Shown here in pieces: positions 49,373-57,979 of a DNA stretch of 64,000 nucleotides. The position numbers and the translations under genes were made by a program. How positions within the stretch are numbered: the stretch's first letter is position 1; each line of letters begins with the position of its first letter. The notes under the pieces were generated by a model, which had not been told where the DNA came from, did no database searches, and worked only from the letters and a program-made list of their open reading frames with translations. The stretch is taken from the NCBI RefSeq assembly GCF_006439355.1, contig NZ_VFTG01000009.1, positions 1 through 64,000 on the forward strand, written 5' to 3'. Source of the stretch: Mesorhizobium sp. B4-1-3. Lineage in GTDB: Bacteria; Pseudomonadota; Alphaproteobacteria; Rhizobiales; Rhizobiaceae.

Positions 49373-50524
49373 ATGGATGATGACGCCAGCCGTGCTTTGA
49401 CGAGATACGACGCGATCGGCGGCCAGCCGGTCAGCGAGGCGGCCGCGGGCGCGATCCTGACGATCGAGCTTGGCGCCATCCGTGAAAACTACCGCCGGCT
49501 GAAGGCGCGGCTGAACGGCGTCCGCTGCGCCGGCGTGCTCAAGGCCGACGGCTATGGACTCGGCGCCGCCCAAGTGGCTTCGGCGCTGGCGAAAGAAGGC
49601 TGCGACATCTTCTTCGTCGCGCTGCTCGGCGAGGGCATCGCGCTGCGCAAGGCGATCGGGCCGGGGCCGGATATCTTCGTGCTGAACGGACTGCCTCCGG
49701 GTTCGGAGCCGGAAGCGCTGGCGGCCGGGCTTTGCCCGGTCATCAACAGTCCCGTTCAACTGAAGGCCTGGCGCGGGACGGCGCGGGATGCAGCCCGGAA
49801 CCTGCCTGCCGCCATCCAGGTCGACAGCGGCATGGCACGGCTCGGCATGGCGCCGGCGGACGTCGAGGCGCTCGCCGGCGAAGCGGGTGCCTTTAACGGC
49901 ATCGACGTCCGCTTCGTGATGAGCCATCTCGCCCGCGCCGACGAGCCGCAGCAGGCGGCCAACGAGGAGCAGCGGCGCGAATTCGAGCGGTTGCGCAAGA
50001 TGCTGCCTGCAGCGCCCGCATCCTTAGCCAACTCGTCCGGCATCTTCCTCGGACCGGAATATCACCACGAGCTTGCTCGCCCGGGGGCTGCGCTTTACGG
50101 CGTCAACCCGACGCCCTACGCACCCAACCCGATGCTGCCGGCGATACGGCTGGATGCCAAGGTGGCGCAAACGCGCGAGATCGGCGCCGGCACGGGCATC
50201 GGCTACGGCCATACCAACCGGGCAGACCGGCCGCTCAGGCTGGCGACCATCTCGCTGGGATATGGCGACGGCTGGCACCGGCGCGCCGCTTCGGCCGCCT
50301 GGTTCGAGGGCGTGCGGTTGCCCTTCGTCGGCCGCGTGTCGATGGACTCGATCATCCTCGACATCTCGGCGCTTCCCGCCGGCCGGCTCGGCGAGGGCGA
50401 TCTCGTCGAGCTCATCGGTCCCTCGCAAAGCGTCGACGATGCGGCAGGCCACGCCGGCACGATCGGCTACGAGATATTGACCAGCCTGGGTGCGCGCTTT
50501 CACCGCCGCTACACAGGTGGTTGA
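49373..50524 (+). CDS. alr: Alanine racemase
   Basis: PLP-dependent racemase of 383 residues interconverting L- and D-alanine. The PLP lysine is Lys57 in AGVLKADGYGLGA, and the second active-site loop is FVGRVSMDSIILDIS. ATISLGYGDGWHR is also conserved. It is a complete enzyme. Followed after 270 bp by two Rnk-like genes and then dadA, so the region holds both a racemase and a D-alanine dehydrogenase, enough to use alanine as a carbon and nitrogen source. It could also serve cell-wall D-alanine supply. Confidence 0.95.
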   Translation: MDDDASRALTRYDAIGGQPVSEAAAGAILTIELGAIRENYRRLKARLNGVRCAGVLKADGYGLGAAQVASALAKEGCDIFFVALLGEGIALRKAIGPGPDIFVLNGLPPGSEPEALAAGLCPVINSPVQLKAWRGTARDAARNLPAAIQVDSGMARLGMAPADVEALAGEAGAFNGIDVRFVMSHLARADEPQQAANEEQRREFERLRKMLPAAPASLANSSGIFLGPEYHHELARPGAALYGVNPTPYAPNPMLPAIRLDAKVAQTREIGAGTGIGYGHTNRADRPLRLATISLGYGDGWHRRAASAAWFEGVRLPFVGRVSMDSIILDISALPAGRLGEGDLVELIGPSQSVDDAAGHAGTIGYEILTSLGARFHRRYTGG

Positions 50525-50794
50525 GGCAGGCGCCTTGCTTGACAAGCCGGTGCTTCTCGGCAAGGTTCGGGGCATGAGCAACCTCGCTTATACCAAAACC
50601 TGCTTCAGGGTTTGCCCCATCGCGGGAGCGTAGCCCCGGCGTGGCCGCCAATGCCGGCGGCCGCGTGAACCGGGGCGTTTAATTCCTGACATTTTCATCG
50701 AGCCTGCGGTCCTTGCGGCCAGGCTTTGTTCGCCGCCTTAATCGTGGCGGCTTGCGCGCATCCGGAACCGATGCGCCAGCACATGAGGTGTGCC

Positions 50795-51208
50795 ATGCAT
50801 GCGGCAACGCAATCGCGTTCGCGAAACACCATCCTTGTCAGCACGGCGGATCACGACCGGCTGAGCAGTCTCGCCAGGGCTTTTCTCGACCGTACGCCCG
50901 ATATGGCCGAGGACCTGCTTGCCGAGATGGATCGCGCCAGGGTCGCAAACGAGGCGGCAATGCCCGCCGACGTGGTGCGGATGGGCTCGACCGTGACGCT
51001 TCAGGATCCGGAGGGAGGCACTCAGACGGTGACGCTGGTCTATCCGGCGGAGGCCGACATCGCCGAAAGACGCATATCGGTGCTGACGCCGCTTGGAACC
51101 GCGCTGATCGGCGCGCGGGCCGGACGTACGGTTTCCTGGCGCAGCCGCGACAGCCGGGTCCTCTCGGCAACGATCGGCGCCGTCGAACAAACGCGGAGGG
51201 CGCCATGA
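50795..51208 (+). CDS. rnk: Rnk/GreA-like nucleoside diphosphate kinase regulator
   Basis: Protein of 137 residues with the GreA/Rnk C-terminal fold: ADVVRMGSTVTLQDPEGG and TVTLVYPAEADIAERRISVL then TPLGTALIGARAGRTVSW. The N-terminal helical hairpin is short, as in Rnk, which binds RNA polymerase without transcript cleavage activity. ATG at 50795 is chosen because GAGG lies 6 bases upstream; two in-frame ATGs lie a little earlier. Its stop overlaps the next gene as ATGA. Confidence 0.85.
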   Translation: MHAATQSRSRNTILVSTADHDRLSSLARAFLDRTPDMAEDLLAEMDRARVANEAAMPADVVRMGSTVTLQDPEGGTQTVTLVYPAEADIAERRISVLTPLGTALIGARAGRTVSWRSRDSRVLSATIGAVEQTRRAP

Positions 51209-51735
51209 CCAGGACCGTCTACCGTCTCACCGCCAAGGACTTCGCGGTGATCGAGGCGATGCTGATGCGCCGTCGCGCGTTTGCCGATCCGATCGCGCCG
51301 ATGCTCGAACGCAAGCTCGCCGAAAGCCGCGTCATTGCGACGGGGGCCGTCGAGCCCGACCTTGCCACGCTCAACAGCCGGGTGATTTTCCGCGTCGGCG
51401 GCGGCTCATCGCAAACACGGACCCTGGTGCAGGCCGAAGCATCCGCTCCTGTCGGCTCCGGCCTGCCGGTCGCCACATGGCACGGCCTCTGCCTGCTTGG
51501 CATGAAGGCAGGTCAATCGGCGCTGGTCGAGCGGCCCGGCGGCCCTGCCGAGGAGGTCCTTCTCGAGGATGTGGCTTATCAGCCGGAGGCCGCGCGGCGG
51601 GAAGCAAAGGACCGCGCCGCCGAACGCCATATCCTCAAGCTGGTCCACAGCGCGCCCGCCGCTGACTGGTCCCTTGGCGGGCGCGGCAAAATCCGGCAGA
51701 CAGAGGGGGACGATCCGGGCCCTTCGGCGGCATGA
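51205..51735 (+). CDS. Second Rnk/GreA-like protein
   Basis: Protein of 176 residues, with start [20 protein letters not shown] at 51205 set by the ATGA overlap and GGAGGG upstream. The N-terminal part resembles Rnk ([20 protein letters not shown]), and the middle resembles the GreA C-domain, but the sequence is more divergent ([20 protein letters not shown]). It ends in an acidic/Gly tail ([11 protein letters not shown]). Likely a partner or paralogue of the preceding gene. Function unproven. dadA begins 22 bp after its stop. Confidence 0.7.
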   Translation: MTRTVYRLTAKDFAVIEAMLMRRRAFADPIAPMLERKLAESRVIATGAVEPDLATLNSRVIFRVGGGSSQTRTLVQAEASAPVGSGLPVATWHGLCLLGMKAGQSALVERPGGPAEEVLLEDVAYQPEAARREAKDRAAERHILKLVHSAPAADWSLGGRGKIRQTEGDDPGPSAA

Positions 51736-51757
51736 TCGGCCTTTGAGGGAGCATAGA

Positions 51758-53020
51758 ATGAAAGTCATCGTGCTGGGCGGCGGCGTGATCGGGGTCACCA
51801 CCGCATACTTCCTCACCGAGGCCGGTCATGAAGTGACCGTCTACGATCGCCAGCCCGGGCCGGCGCTCGAAACCAGCTTCGCCAATGCCGGCGAGGTGTC
51901 GCCGGGTTATGCCTCGCCCTGGGCCGGGCCGGGCATCCCGGTCAAGGCCGTGAAATGGCTGCTGATGAAATACGGCCCGCTTGTCGTGCGACCGGCCTTC
52001 GACCCGCATATGTGGACCTGGCTCCTCAAGATGCTGCGCAACTGCACGGCCGAGCGCTATGCGCTCAACAAGTCGCGCATGGTGCCCTTGGCCGAATACA
52101 GTCGCGACACGCTGAAGGCGCTGCGCGAGGCGACCGGCATCACCTATGACGAACGGGCCAAGGGCACGCTGCAGCTCTTCCGCAAACAGAAGCAGCTCGA
52201 CGGCACCGGCGGCGATGTCGAGGTGCTGAAGAAATACGGCGTGCCCTACGAGATCCTCGACCGCGACGGCTGTGTCGCCGCCGAGCCGGCGCTTGCGGCG
52301 GTGCGCGACAAGTTCGTCGGCGGCCTCAGGCTTCCGGGCGACGAGACCGGCGACTGCAAGATGTTCACCAACAAGCTCGCCGAACTCTGCGTGGCGCGCG
52401 GCGTCACCTTCGAATATGGCTCGACCATCCGGCGCATTGTCAGGAACCGCAACCGCCTCACCAATGTGCTCACCGATACCGGATGGAAAACCGCGGACGC
52501 GTTCGTGATGGCAATGGGCAGCTATTCGGCGCAATTCATGCGCACGCTGGGGCGGCCGATTCCGGTCTATCCGGTCAAGGGCTATTCGATCACCGTGCCG
52601 ATCACCAATGCCGACGCCGCGCCGGTGTCGACCGTCATGGACGAGACCTACAAGGTGGCGATCACCAGGCTCGGCGATCGTATCCGCGTCGGCGGCACGG
52701 CGGAGATTTCGGGCTATGACCTTCGCCTGCATGAATCGCGCCGCCGCACGCTCGAACACTCGGTCGGCGATCTCTTTCCCGGCGGCGGCGATCTCAAGGC
52801 GGCGAGCTTCTGGTGCGGCTTGCGGCCGATGACGCCGGACGGGCCGCCCTTGGTCGGACTGAGCGAGGTCGCCAACCTCTACCTCAACACCGGTCACGGC
52901 ACGCTCGGCTGGACCATGGCCTGCGGCTCGGCCAAGGTGCTGGCCGACATCATGTCCAACCGGGTGCCCGAGATCAACGCGCGCGATCTGAGCCCGGAGC
53001 GGTATCTGAAGCCCATTTAA
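51758..53020 (+). CDS. dadA: D-amino acid dehydrogenase
   Basis: FAD-dependent membrane-associated enzyme of 420 residues that oxidises D-alanine and other D-amino acids to the keto acid and ammonia. The FAD motif [20 protein letters not shown] is at the N-terminus, and [20 protein letters not shown] and [17 protein letters not shown] are DadA signatures. ATG at 51758. With alr upstream it forms the standard alanine catabolic route. A 133-bp repeat follows the stop by 4 bp. Confidence 0.93.
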   Translation: MKVIVLGGGVIGVTTAYFLTEAGHEVTVYDRQPGPALETSFANAGEVSPGYASPWAGPGIPVKAVKWLLMKYGPLVVRPAFDPHMWTWLLKMLRNCTAERYALNKSRMVPLAEYSRDTLKALREATGITYDERAKGTLQLFRKQKQLDGTGGDVEVLKKYGVPYEILDRDGCVAAEPALAAVRDKFVGGLRLPGDETGDCKMFTNKLAELCVARGVTFEYGSTIRRIVRNRNRLTNVLTDTGWKTADAFVMAMGSYSAQFMRTLGRPIPVYPVKGYSITVPITNADAAPVSTVMDETYKVAITRLGDRIRVGGTAEISGYDLRLHESRRRTLEHSVGDLFPGGGDLKAASFWCGLRPMTPDGPPLVGLSEVANLYLNTGHGTLGWTMACGSAKVLADIMSNRVPEINARDLSPERYLKPI

Positions 53021-53024
53021 GGTG

Positions 53025-53155
53025 CGCTGATATTCAGGTGAGGCCGGCCTGCAAATGCCGATCTCCTGCGCTTCCGGTGCTCACGTATTTCAAGTACGCT
53101 CCGCTCCGGTTCTCGCAGATCGTCATTTTCGGCTCGGCCTGACCTGAATCTCAAC
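53025..53155 (+). repeat. 133-bp interspersed repeat, copy 4
   Basis: Begins CGCTGATATTCAGGT 4 bp after the dadA stop and ends ACCTGAATCTCAACA. Inner palindrome CGTATTTCAAGTACG keeps pairing through one G-T wobble. Same orientation as dadA. Convergent PLD-like gene starts its stop codon 29 bp beyond. Confidence 0.92.
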
Positions 53156-53184
53156 ACACCTTAATTTATGTCGGGCGGCGGCGT

Positions 53185-55347
53185 TCAGAACGCCTCCCGG
53201 ACCCAGCTGTCGCTGAACAGCAGCCGGTAGGCCCAGCCGATCGTGACATTGGTGGCGACCGGGCGCGAATGGGCGAGGTAATCGTCATAGACCGGCTTCA
53301 TGCGGCGATAGAAGGCCGGATCGAGCACGACCATGCCGTTCTCCGAGTCGTGGAAGAAGCTGCGGTTGTTAAGGTTGACCGACGAGATGGCGACCAGCCT
53401 TTCGTCGATCATCATGATCTTGGAATGCAGCACGACATCCGGCGCCTTGAACTCGCGGATGTTGATGCGGTCGCCATATTTCTCGACGAACAGCTTGTTG
53501 AGCGCGGTGAGGAACCGGCCGCCAATATCACCTTTGAGGTCGATGCGGCCGACGACATCGATCTTCACGCCCCTGGCCAGCGCCCGGTCGAAGGCCCGAG
53601 CGATGTCGGGCGTTAGGTTGAGGTAGGGATTGACGATTTCGATGCGCTGCTCGGCGGTGTCGATCAGTTCGACGAAATAGGCCTCCAGCGCGTGCCCGTC
53701 CTCGTAGGGCACGGAAATGAAATGCCGCGCCACGCCGCGCGGGGCAGCTATGGAGCGAACCGGAATGGAGAACGGCCGCGACAGATTGGTGTCGGCATCG
53801 CGCAGCCAGATGGTCGACAGATGCGCGGCCAGCGTCTCGACGGTCGCCGGGTCGGCGATCTCGATGTCGAAGTCGCTCCAGTTGGAATAGTAGTTCAGCG
53901 AGAAGCCGTCGGTCTTGCCGTATTGTTCAAGCTCCGGATAGCGGGTCAGGTCGACCGGCTTGTGGAACAGAAAACCGTCATGGATGTTGCGGCCGCCGAT
54001 GATGACGCGCGAGCGACCGGGCTGTTCGGCCAGCGTCGCCAGCATCTTGATGTGATGGGTCTTGTGCAGCTGTGATAGCTGCTCGTCGATCGGCGCGCCG
54101 TGATCGGCCTGCCAGCGATATTCCTGCAACTCGACATTGGGGAATTCCGCCGCCAGCCGGTGCAGCATGGCGTCGTCCTTCTCCCGCTCCAGCACGTCGG
54201 TGACCAGGATGCGCACCTTGGCGCCCTGCGCCGCATGGTGGCGGATCAGCCGCTCCATGATGCGGCCGGAGAAGTCCGCCTTGAACTCGAGCGACGACAG
54301 ATAGATCAGTCTGAGTTTCGGCGCGTTGGAGAAATCGAGCGGCAGCTCGGGATCAGCCTTGTCGAAGGCGCTGTCCGGCAGCGTCTTGCCGAGTAGGGCT
54401 TCGACCTTCGCGTTGAAGCCGTCGCGCGATTTGCGCAGCAGGGTCGGCGATCCCAATGGCAGCGCGCAGGTCTGCGACAGCCAGCGGCCGGCATAGAAGG
54501 CGCGGTCGAGCTCCTCCATACCCGCCGGGTCGGGCACCGGGCAGCGGTCGTAGCGGCTGTCGAGCCACGCTATCCAGGGATCGGCGCTCTCCTCCCGCAG
54601 CAGCGTCAGCGGCGCGCCTGCCGGGGCCAGGGTCGAGGTGATGCGAAGATCGCAGCGGGTCAGCGCTTGGTCCGGAAACAGGCTGACCGAGGTTTCGGCG
54701 GCCGGCAGGCTGAAATGGAATGGCGCGGCCTTGGCGAGCGTGGTGGATCGGCCCGATGCGCGGATCGCGAGCGGGCCGTTGCAGGCGCCGGCGATGTCGA
54801 CGGGCTGTCGGCCGGCCTGGCGCAGCACGATCTCGACCGAGCGCGCCTCAAGGCCGGAGAAGCTGAAGGTCTTGGGCGCCAAGGGCCGCGCGGCGGCATC
54901 GAGATAGAGCGTCTGCCGCGACATGCGCCAGCGGCCGGCGAACCGGCCTTCGCCCGGCTTGCCTTGTGTCGGCGCGAATTCAGTGTCGTCGAGCAGTCTG
55001 GCCAAGCGTTGCAGCGCCGGATAGGTCGCATGAAAGCCGCTGTTCTGGACATCGCGCCAGTCGCGGCCGAAGCGGCCGGTGCCGTTGGCGCGGTCGAGCG
55101 CATCGAGGCGGCTTTGGGCGAGCAGCGCCTGGAACTGTTTCTCGTAGGCGCTGTCGCCGTCGCTCGCGACGTAGTGGGCTCCGGCGATCTCCGCGCCGCT
55201 GCTGTCCGCCGAGACGGGCAGATGGCCGCAAGCTTCGTCGCTTGGGAAGAAGGCGCAGGCCGAATGCCCCGGCATGCCGGCGCAACCGGCAAATGCCGCC
55301 AGCGCCAGTCCAAGCAATGCCTTGGCGAGGGCCGGTCTGAAGCTCAT
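53185..55347 (-). CDS. Phospholipase D-like lipoprotein
   Basis: Protein of 720 residues with a lipobox AAFAGC (Cys22) at the end of a signal segment, so it should be anchored in the envelope. Two HKD-type motifs define the PLD/cardiolipin synthase fold. The second is intact: His641, Lys643 and Asp648 in LHSKIMMIDERLVAISSVNL. The first is HIKMLATL at 432-439, with Leu where the Asp is expected, followed by GGRNIHDG. The N-terminal 350 residues are not recognised. Substrate unknown. The PLA2-like gene overlaps it by 4 bp upstream. Confidence 0.85.
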   Translation of the reverse strand: MSFRPALAKALLGLALAAFAGCAGMPGHSACAFFPSDEACGHLPVSADSSGAEIAGAHYVASDGDSAYEKQFQALLAQSRLDALDRANGTGRFGRDWRDVQNSGFHATYPALQRLARLLDDTEFAPTQGKPGEGRFAGRWRMSRQTLYLDAAARPLAPKTFSFSGLEARSVEIVLRQAGRQPVDIAGACNGPLAIRASGRSTTLAKAAPFHFSLPAAETSVSLFPDQALTRCDLRITSTLAPAGAPLTLLREESADPWIAWLDSRYDRCPVPDPAGMEELDRAFYAGRWLSQTCALPLGSPTLLRKSRDGFNAKVEALLGKTLPDSAFDKADPELPLDFSNAPKLRLIYLSSLEFKADFSGRIMERLIRHHAAQGAKVRILVTDVLEREKDDAMLHRLAAEFPNVELQEYRWQADHGAPIDEQLSQLHKTHHIKMLATLAEQPGRSRVIIGGRNIHDGFLFHKPVDLTRYPELEQYGKTDGFSLNYYSNWSDFDIEIADPATVETLAAHLSTIWLRDADTNLSRPFSIPVRSIAAPRGVARHFISVPYEDGHALEAYFVELIDTAEQRIEIVNPYLNLTPDIARAFDRALARGVKIDVVGRIDLKGDIGGRFLTALNKLFVEKYGDRINIREFKAPDVVLHSKIMMIDERLVAISSVNLNNRSFFHDSENGMVVLDPAFYRRMKPVYDDYLAHSRPVATNVTIGWAYRLLFSDSWVREAF

Positions 55348-55784
55348 CCGGCCGCCCCGTTCATGGCCTTGAGCTGGGCAGGATCGCGCGGCGGCAGGAA
55401 GCCCTGCGGAAAGATCCTGCAGACGGGAAACGCGAAAGTGGCGATCAGCAACTCGGCCTCGCTGCGCATTTTGCGCGGCGCCGTCCGGTCGTCGCGGATC
55501 TTCCTGGCGGAGGCGACAAGCGCGCCGTCGCAGTCGCAATGATCGTGCCTTGCAATGTAACAGGCATCATGGAGCCGGCACGCGGCATCGAGACGGTCGA
55601 CCGGCCTTGCCGACAGATCGCCGGTGCGCGTGCCCGGGCCGCAATAATTGCCGATGACGAAAGGTGACGGGCGCGACATGGCATAGCGGATCGGCTTCGG
55701 CAGCTCCGCTTCCGGAACCTTCGCCCAGGGATTGGCGCAGTCCGACAGGAAAAGCAGCGGCAGAATGGCAAGAACGGCTCGCAT
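55344..55784 (-). CDS. Phospholipase A2-like secreted protein
   Basis: Protein of 146 residues with an N-terminal hydrophobic leader (AVLAILPLLFLS) and Cys16. The D just before it makes a lipobox weak, so it is either a lipoprotein or simply secreted. The core carries the PLA2 calcium loop YCGPGTRTG (47-55) and the catalytic CRLHDACY with His72 and Asp73, together with extra cysteines (DHCDCDG). It should cut the sn-2 acyl chain of phospholipids. Its stop overlaps the PLD-like gene by 4 bp; the two should be cotranscribed. Confidence 0.82.
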   Translation of the reverse strand: MRAVLAILPLLFLSDCANPWAKVPEAELPKPIRYAMSRPSPFVIGNYCGPGTRTGDLSARPVDRLDAACRLHDACYIARHDHCDCDGALVASARKIRDDRTAPRKMRSEAELLIATFAFPVCRIFPQGFLPPRDPAQLKAMNGAAG

Positions 55785-55815
55785 TTCTCCGCCGGCGTTC
55801 CGAAGATTGTCCCCC

Positions 55816-55883
55816 AGAGCGTTTCACCGTTTCACGGCGAACCGCTCTATCTCTTTGTTCTGACGCAATTCCTAGAATTGCTC
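55816..55883. repeat. Composite palindromic repeat (short RIME-like form)
   Basis: Palindrome AGAGCGTTTCACC / GGCGAACCGCTCT (55816-55848), the linker ATCTCTTTGTTC, and the short palindrome GCAATTCCTAGAATTGC (55865-55881). The same linker and GCAATTCC block recur at 56675-56735 and 25270-25325. It lies upstream of the PLA2-like gene. Confidence 0.75.
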
Positions 55884-56003
55884 TGGCGCCCGGTCACGAC
55901 ATGGCCAGGCGCGCTGGTGCCACAGTGGCTGAATTTGTGGCGGAGGCAAGGCGGCGACGACCAACTGCCTGTGATAGGATCGGCGGCAGCGAGGGACCTT
56001 CGA

Positions 56004-56575
56004 ATGCTCCTTTTTCTTTTGGCGACGGCGGCCGCATATCTGACCTGCGCCGCGGCGGCGCTTGCCGCGGACAAGGCCGTTCACGATAGGGAGCACGGCT
56101 TTTCGCTGACCTATCCCGAGGAATGGGCGAGCGAAACCGCTTTTGACGACACCATTCGGCTCAAGATCAAATCCGGCGAACAAGGACTCACCTGCCGCGT
56201 GTCGGAAAATGCCTATGATCCGACCGCTCCTGACAATCCACCCGACGTCAGGGCATTCATGGAGGAAGATTGGCAGGTGAGCAATTGGCAGACCATGGTC
56301 GGAGTCGCTTATCAGTCGGCCGCCTTCCGCCAGGACAGGCTGGCGCATTTCCCGGACGGCTATCCGGTGCGCATAGGCGACATGGATTCCATTATGCCGA
56401 CGAAAATGTCAGCTTCTACGGCCATTCCCGCATCGCGCTGACGCTGCGCAACTCGCATTACGGCTTTGTCGATTGCGTCGCGGGCGACAGCTCCGAAGAG
56501 ATAAAGCGGAAATGGGCGCCGCTTGCGGACGAGGCCGAGAAGATCGTGAGCTCCTTCGTGCTCGACGCGGATTAG
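56004..56575 (+). pseudogene. Secreted hypothetical protein with a one-base frameshift
   Basis: The first frame starts MLLFLLATAAAYLTCAAAAL, a signal peptide, and continues as HDREHGFSLTYPEEWASETA. It shifts near 56385-56395. The second frame resumes as FHYADENVSFYGHSRIAL and ends SSFVLDAD at 56575. Adding one T after ATGGAT (about 56388) makes one continuous protein of about 190 residues. This is a likely recent frameshift or a sequencing error. The family is not recognised. Convergent with the mmsA regulator gene; a palindromic repeat lies between. Confidence 0.75.
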
Positions 56576-56624
56576 ATCGTGATGGCGTTTCGTTGAATCG
56601 CCCTCACGATCTAACTCTTTGTTG

Positions 56625-56735
56625 GAGCATGATCTTTCTCCGAAAGCCGGTTTCCACTTTTCGGGATCATGCTCTATCTCTTTGTTTTTAAGCAATTCCG
56701 GACGGAAAACCGCTCACACTTTTCCGGGAATTGCT
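56625..56735. repeat. Composite rhizobial repeat with two palindromes
   Basis: First palindrome 56625-56674 (GAGCATGATC to GATCATGCTC, core GCCGGTTTCCACTTTTCGGG) matches the copy at 2192-2238. A linker TATCTCTTTGTTTTTA follows, then the second palindrome 56691-56735 (AGCAATTCCGGACGGAAAAC to GGAATTGCT). The right edge abuts the TAG stop codon of the LysR gene (56736-56738, minus strand). Two-palindrome architecture is that described for RIME elements of Rhizobium. Confidence 0.85.
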
Positions 56736-57617
56736 CTAGACAAAAAGGCCGCGCTCGCGTTCCACCGCCTTGGTGATGAAGTTGGCAACCAACTGCACGC
56801 GGCGCAGCGGCCGCACCGATTCGTGATAGACCAGCCAGTAGGCGCGGCGGATGGGCGCGACGATGTCGACCGACACCAGCTCCGGCATCGAACGGGCGAC
56901 GAACGTGTGCAGGATACCGATGCCGGCGCCGGAGCGCACCGCTTCGGCCTGGCCGAGCGCCGAGGAGATGGCGAAGCTGGTGCGCCATTCGGGGCTGAAT
57001 TCGGCGGCATAGTCGAGCGAGGGGCTGACGATGAGGTCCGGCACATAGCCGATCAGCGTGTGCCGGCCGAGCTCGGCCGGCGTTTTTGGCAGGCCGTTGG
57101 CTTCGGCATAGCTGCGGGAGGCGAAGAGGCCGAGCGTGTAGTCGACCAGCTTGCCGGCCACCAGCCGGCCTTCGGTCGGACGCTCGACGGTGATCGCGAT
57201 ATCGGCCTCGCGGCGCGACAGCGAGAAGGAGCGCGGCACCGGCACCAGCTGGATGGTGAGCTCACGGTGCAGAGCGGTCAGTTCGCCCAGCCGCTTTGCC
57301 AGGAAAGCGACGCCGAAGCCGTCCGGCGCGCCGATGCGTACCGTGCCCGAAACGTCGTCGCCTTCGCCGGCAATGGTCGAGCGCGCGGCGATCATGTCGC
57401 CTTCCATGCGCTCGGCGATGTCGAGGAAGCGCTCGCCGGCCGGCGTCAGCTCGCTGCCGGTAGTCAGGCGGCGGAAGAGTTTCGTGCGAAGCGCCTCCTC
57501 CAGCGCGGCGATGCGGCGCGAGACGGTAGCGTGGTTGAGCTCCAGGCGTTTGGCCGCGCCGAGGATCTGCCCGGCACGCGCCACGGCCAGGAAGATGCGG
57601 ACGTCATCCCAGTTCAT
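56736..57617 (-). CDS. LysR family regulator divergent from mmsA
   Basis: LysR regulator of 293 residues: winged helix-turn-helix in about 1-60 (MNWDDVRIFLAVARAGQILG, RLELNHATVSRRIAALEEAL) and an effector domain from about 90 (SGTVRIGAPDGFGVAFLAKR). Divergent from mmsA, so it probably controls valine, pyrimidine or inositol-derived malonate-semialdehyde breakdown. The stop codon TAG directly abuts the composite repeat, so the last residues (GLFV) end at the repeat edge. Confidence 0.92.
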   Translation of the reverse strand: MNWDDVRIFLAVARAGQILGAAKRLELNHATVSRRIAALEEALRTKLFRRLTTGSELTPAGERFLDIAERMEGDMIAARSTIAGEGDDVSGTVRIGAPDGFGVAFLAKRLGELTALHRELTIQLVPVPRSFSLSRREADIAITVERPTEGRLVAGKLVDYTLGLFASRSYAEANGLPKTPAELGRHTLIGYVPDLIVSPSLDYAAEFSPEWRTSFAISSALGQAEAVRSGAGIGILHTFVARSMPELVSVDIVAPIRRAYWLVYHESVRPLRRVQLVANFITKAVERERGLFV

Positions 57618-57660
57618 GGACGGAGCCCGTTCTGTGATTATCTAGGTCGCGTTCCTTCGC

Positions 57661-57814
57661 GCCCCCCTCTGTCCTGCCGGACATCTCCCCTTTCAGGGAG
57701 GAGATCAGATGTCGCGCCGGTTTTCGCCAATCGCCGATGCGGAAGAAGGTGCTGCCGGCGAAGCTGCTGATCTCCCCCCTAGAGGGGGAGATGGCCGGCA
57801 GGCCAGAGGGGGGC
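57661..57814. repeat. Long inverted repeat in the mmsA promoter region
   Basis: Two 30-bp arms, 57661-57690 and 57785-57814, match at 28 of 30 positions (left arm begins GCCCCCCTCTGTCCTGCCGG, right arm ends CCAGAGGGGGGC). The 94-bp interior contains GGAGATCAGATGTCG and its imperfect partner. It fills most of the 362-bp gap between the LysR gene and mmsA. No transposase is present, so it looks like a non-coding repeat or a MITE-like element. Confidence 0.85.
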
Positions 57815-57979
57815 GTGACAAGACTCAACCTGAGAAATCCTCGCGGGAGGTATTGCGACAATTAATGCACACTGCGCTGTCGTTGTCTATTTTCCGCACA
57901 ACGGTTGCGATCTTCCTCGCGTTGCCATCGCGGCCGCGAAAGCGGACAATGGGATCATCACCAAGACAGGGAGAGAACC

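Noticed and set aside
57661..57814. Insertion sequence with terminal inverted repeats
   Set aside because: Only 94 bp between the arms and no transposase frame.
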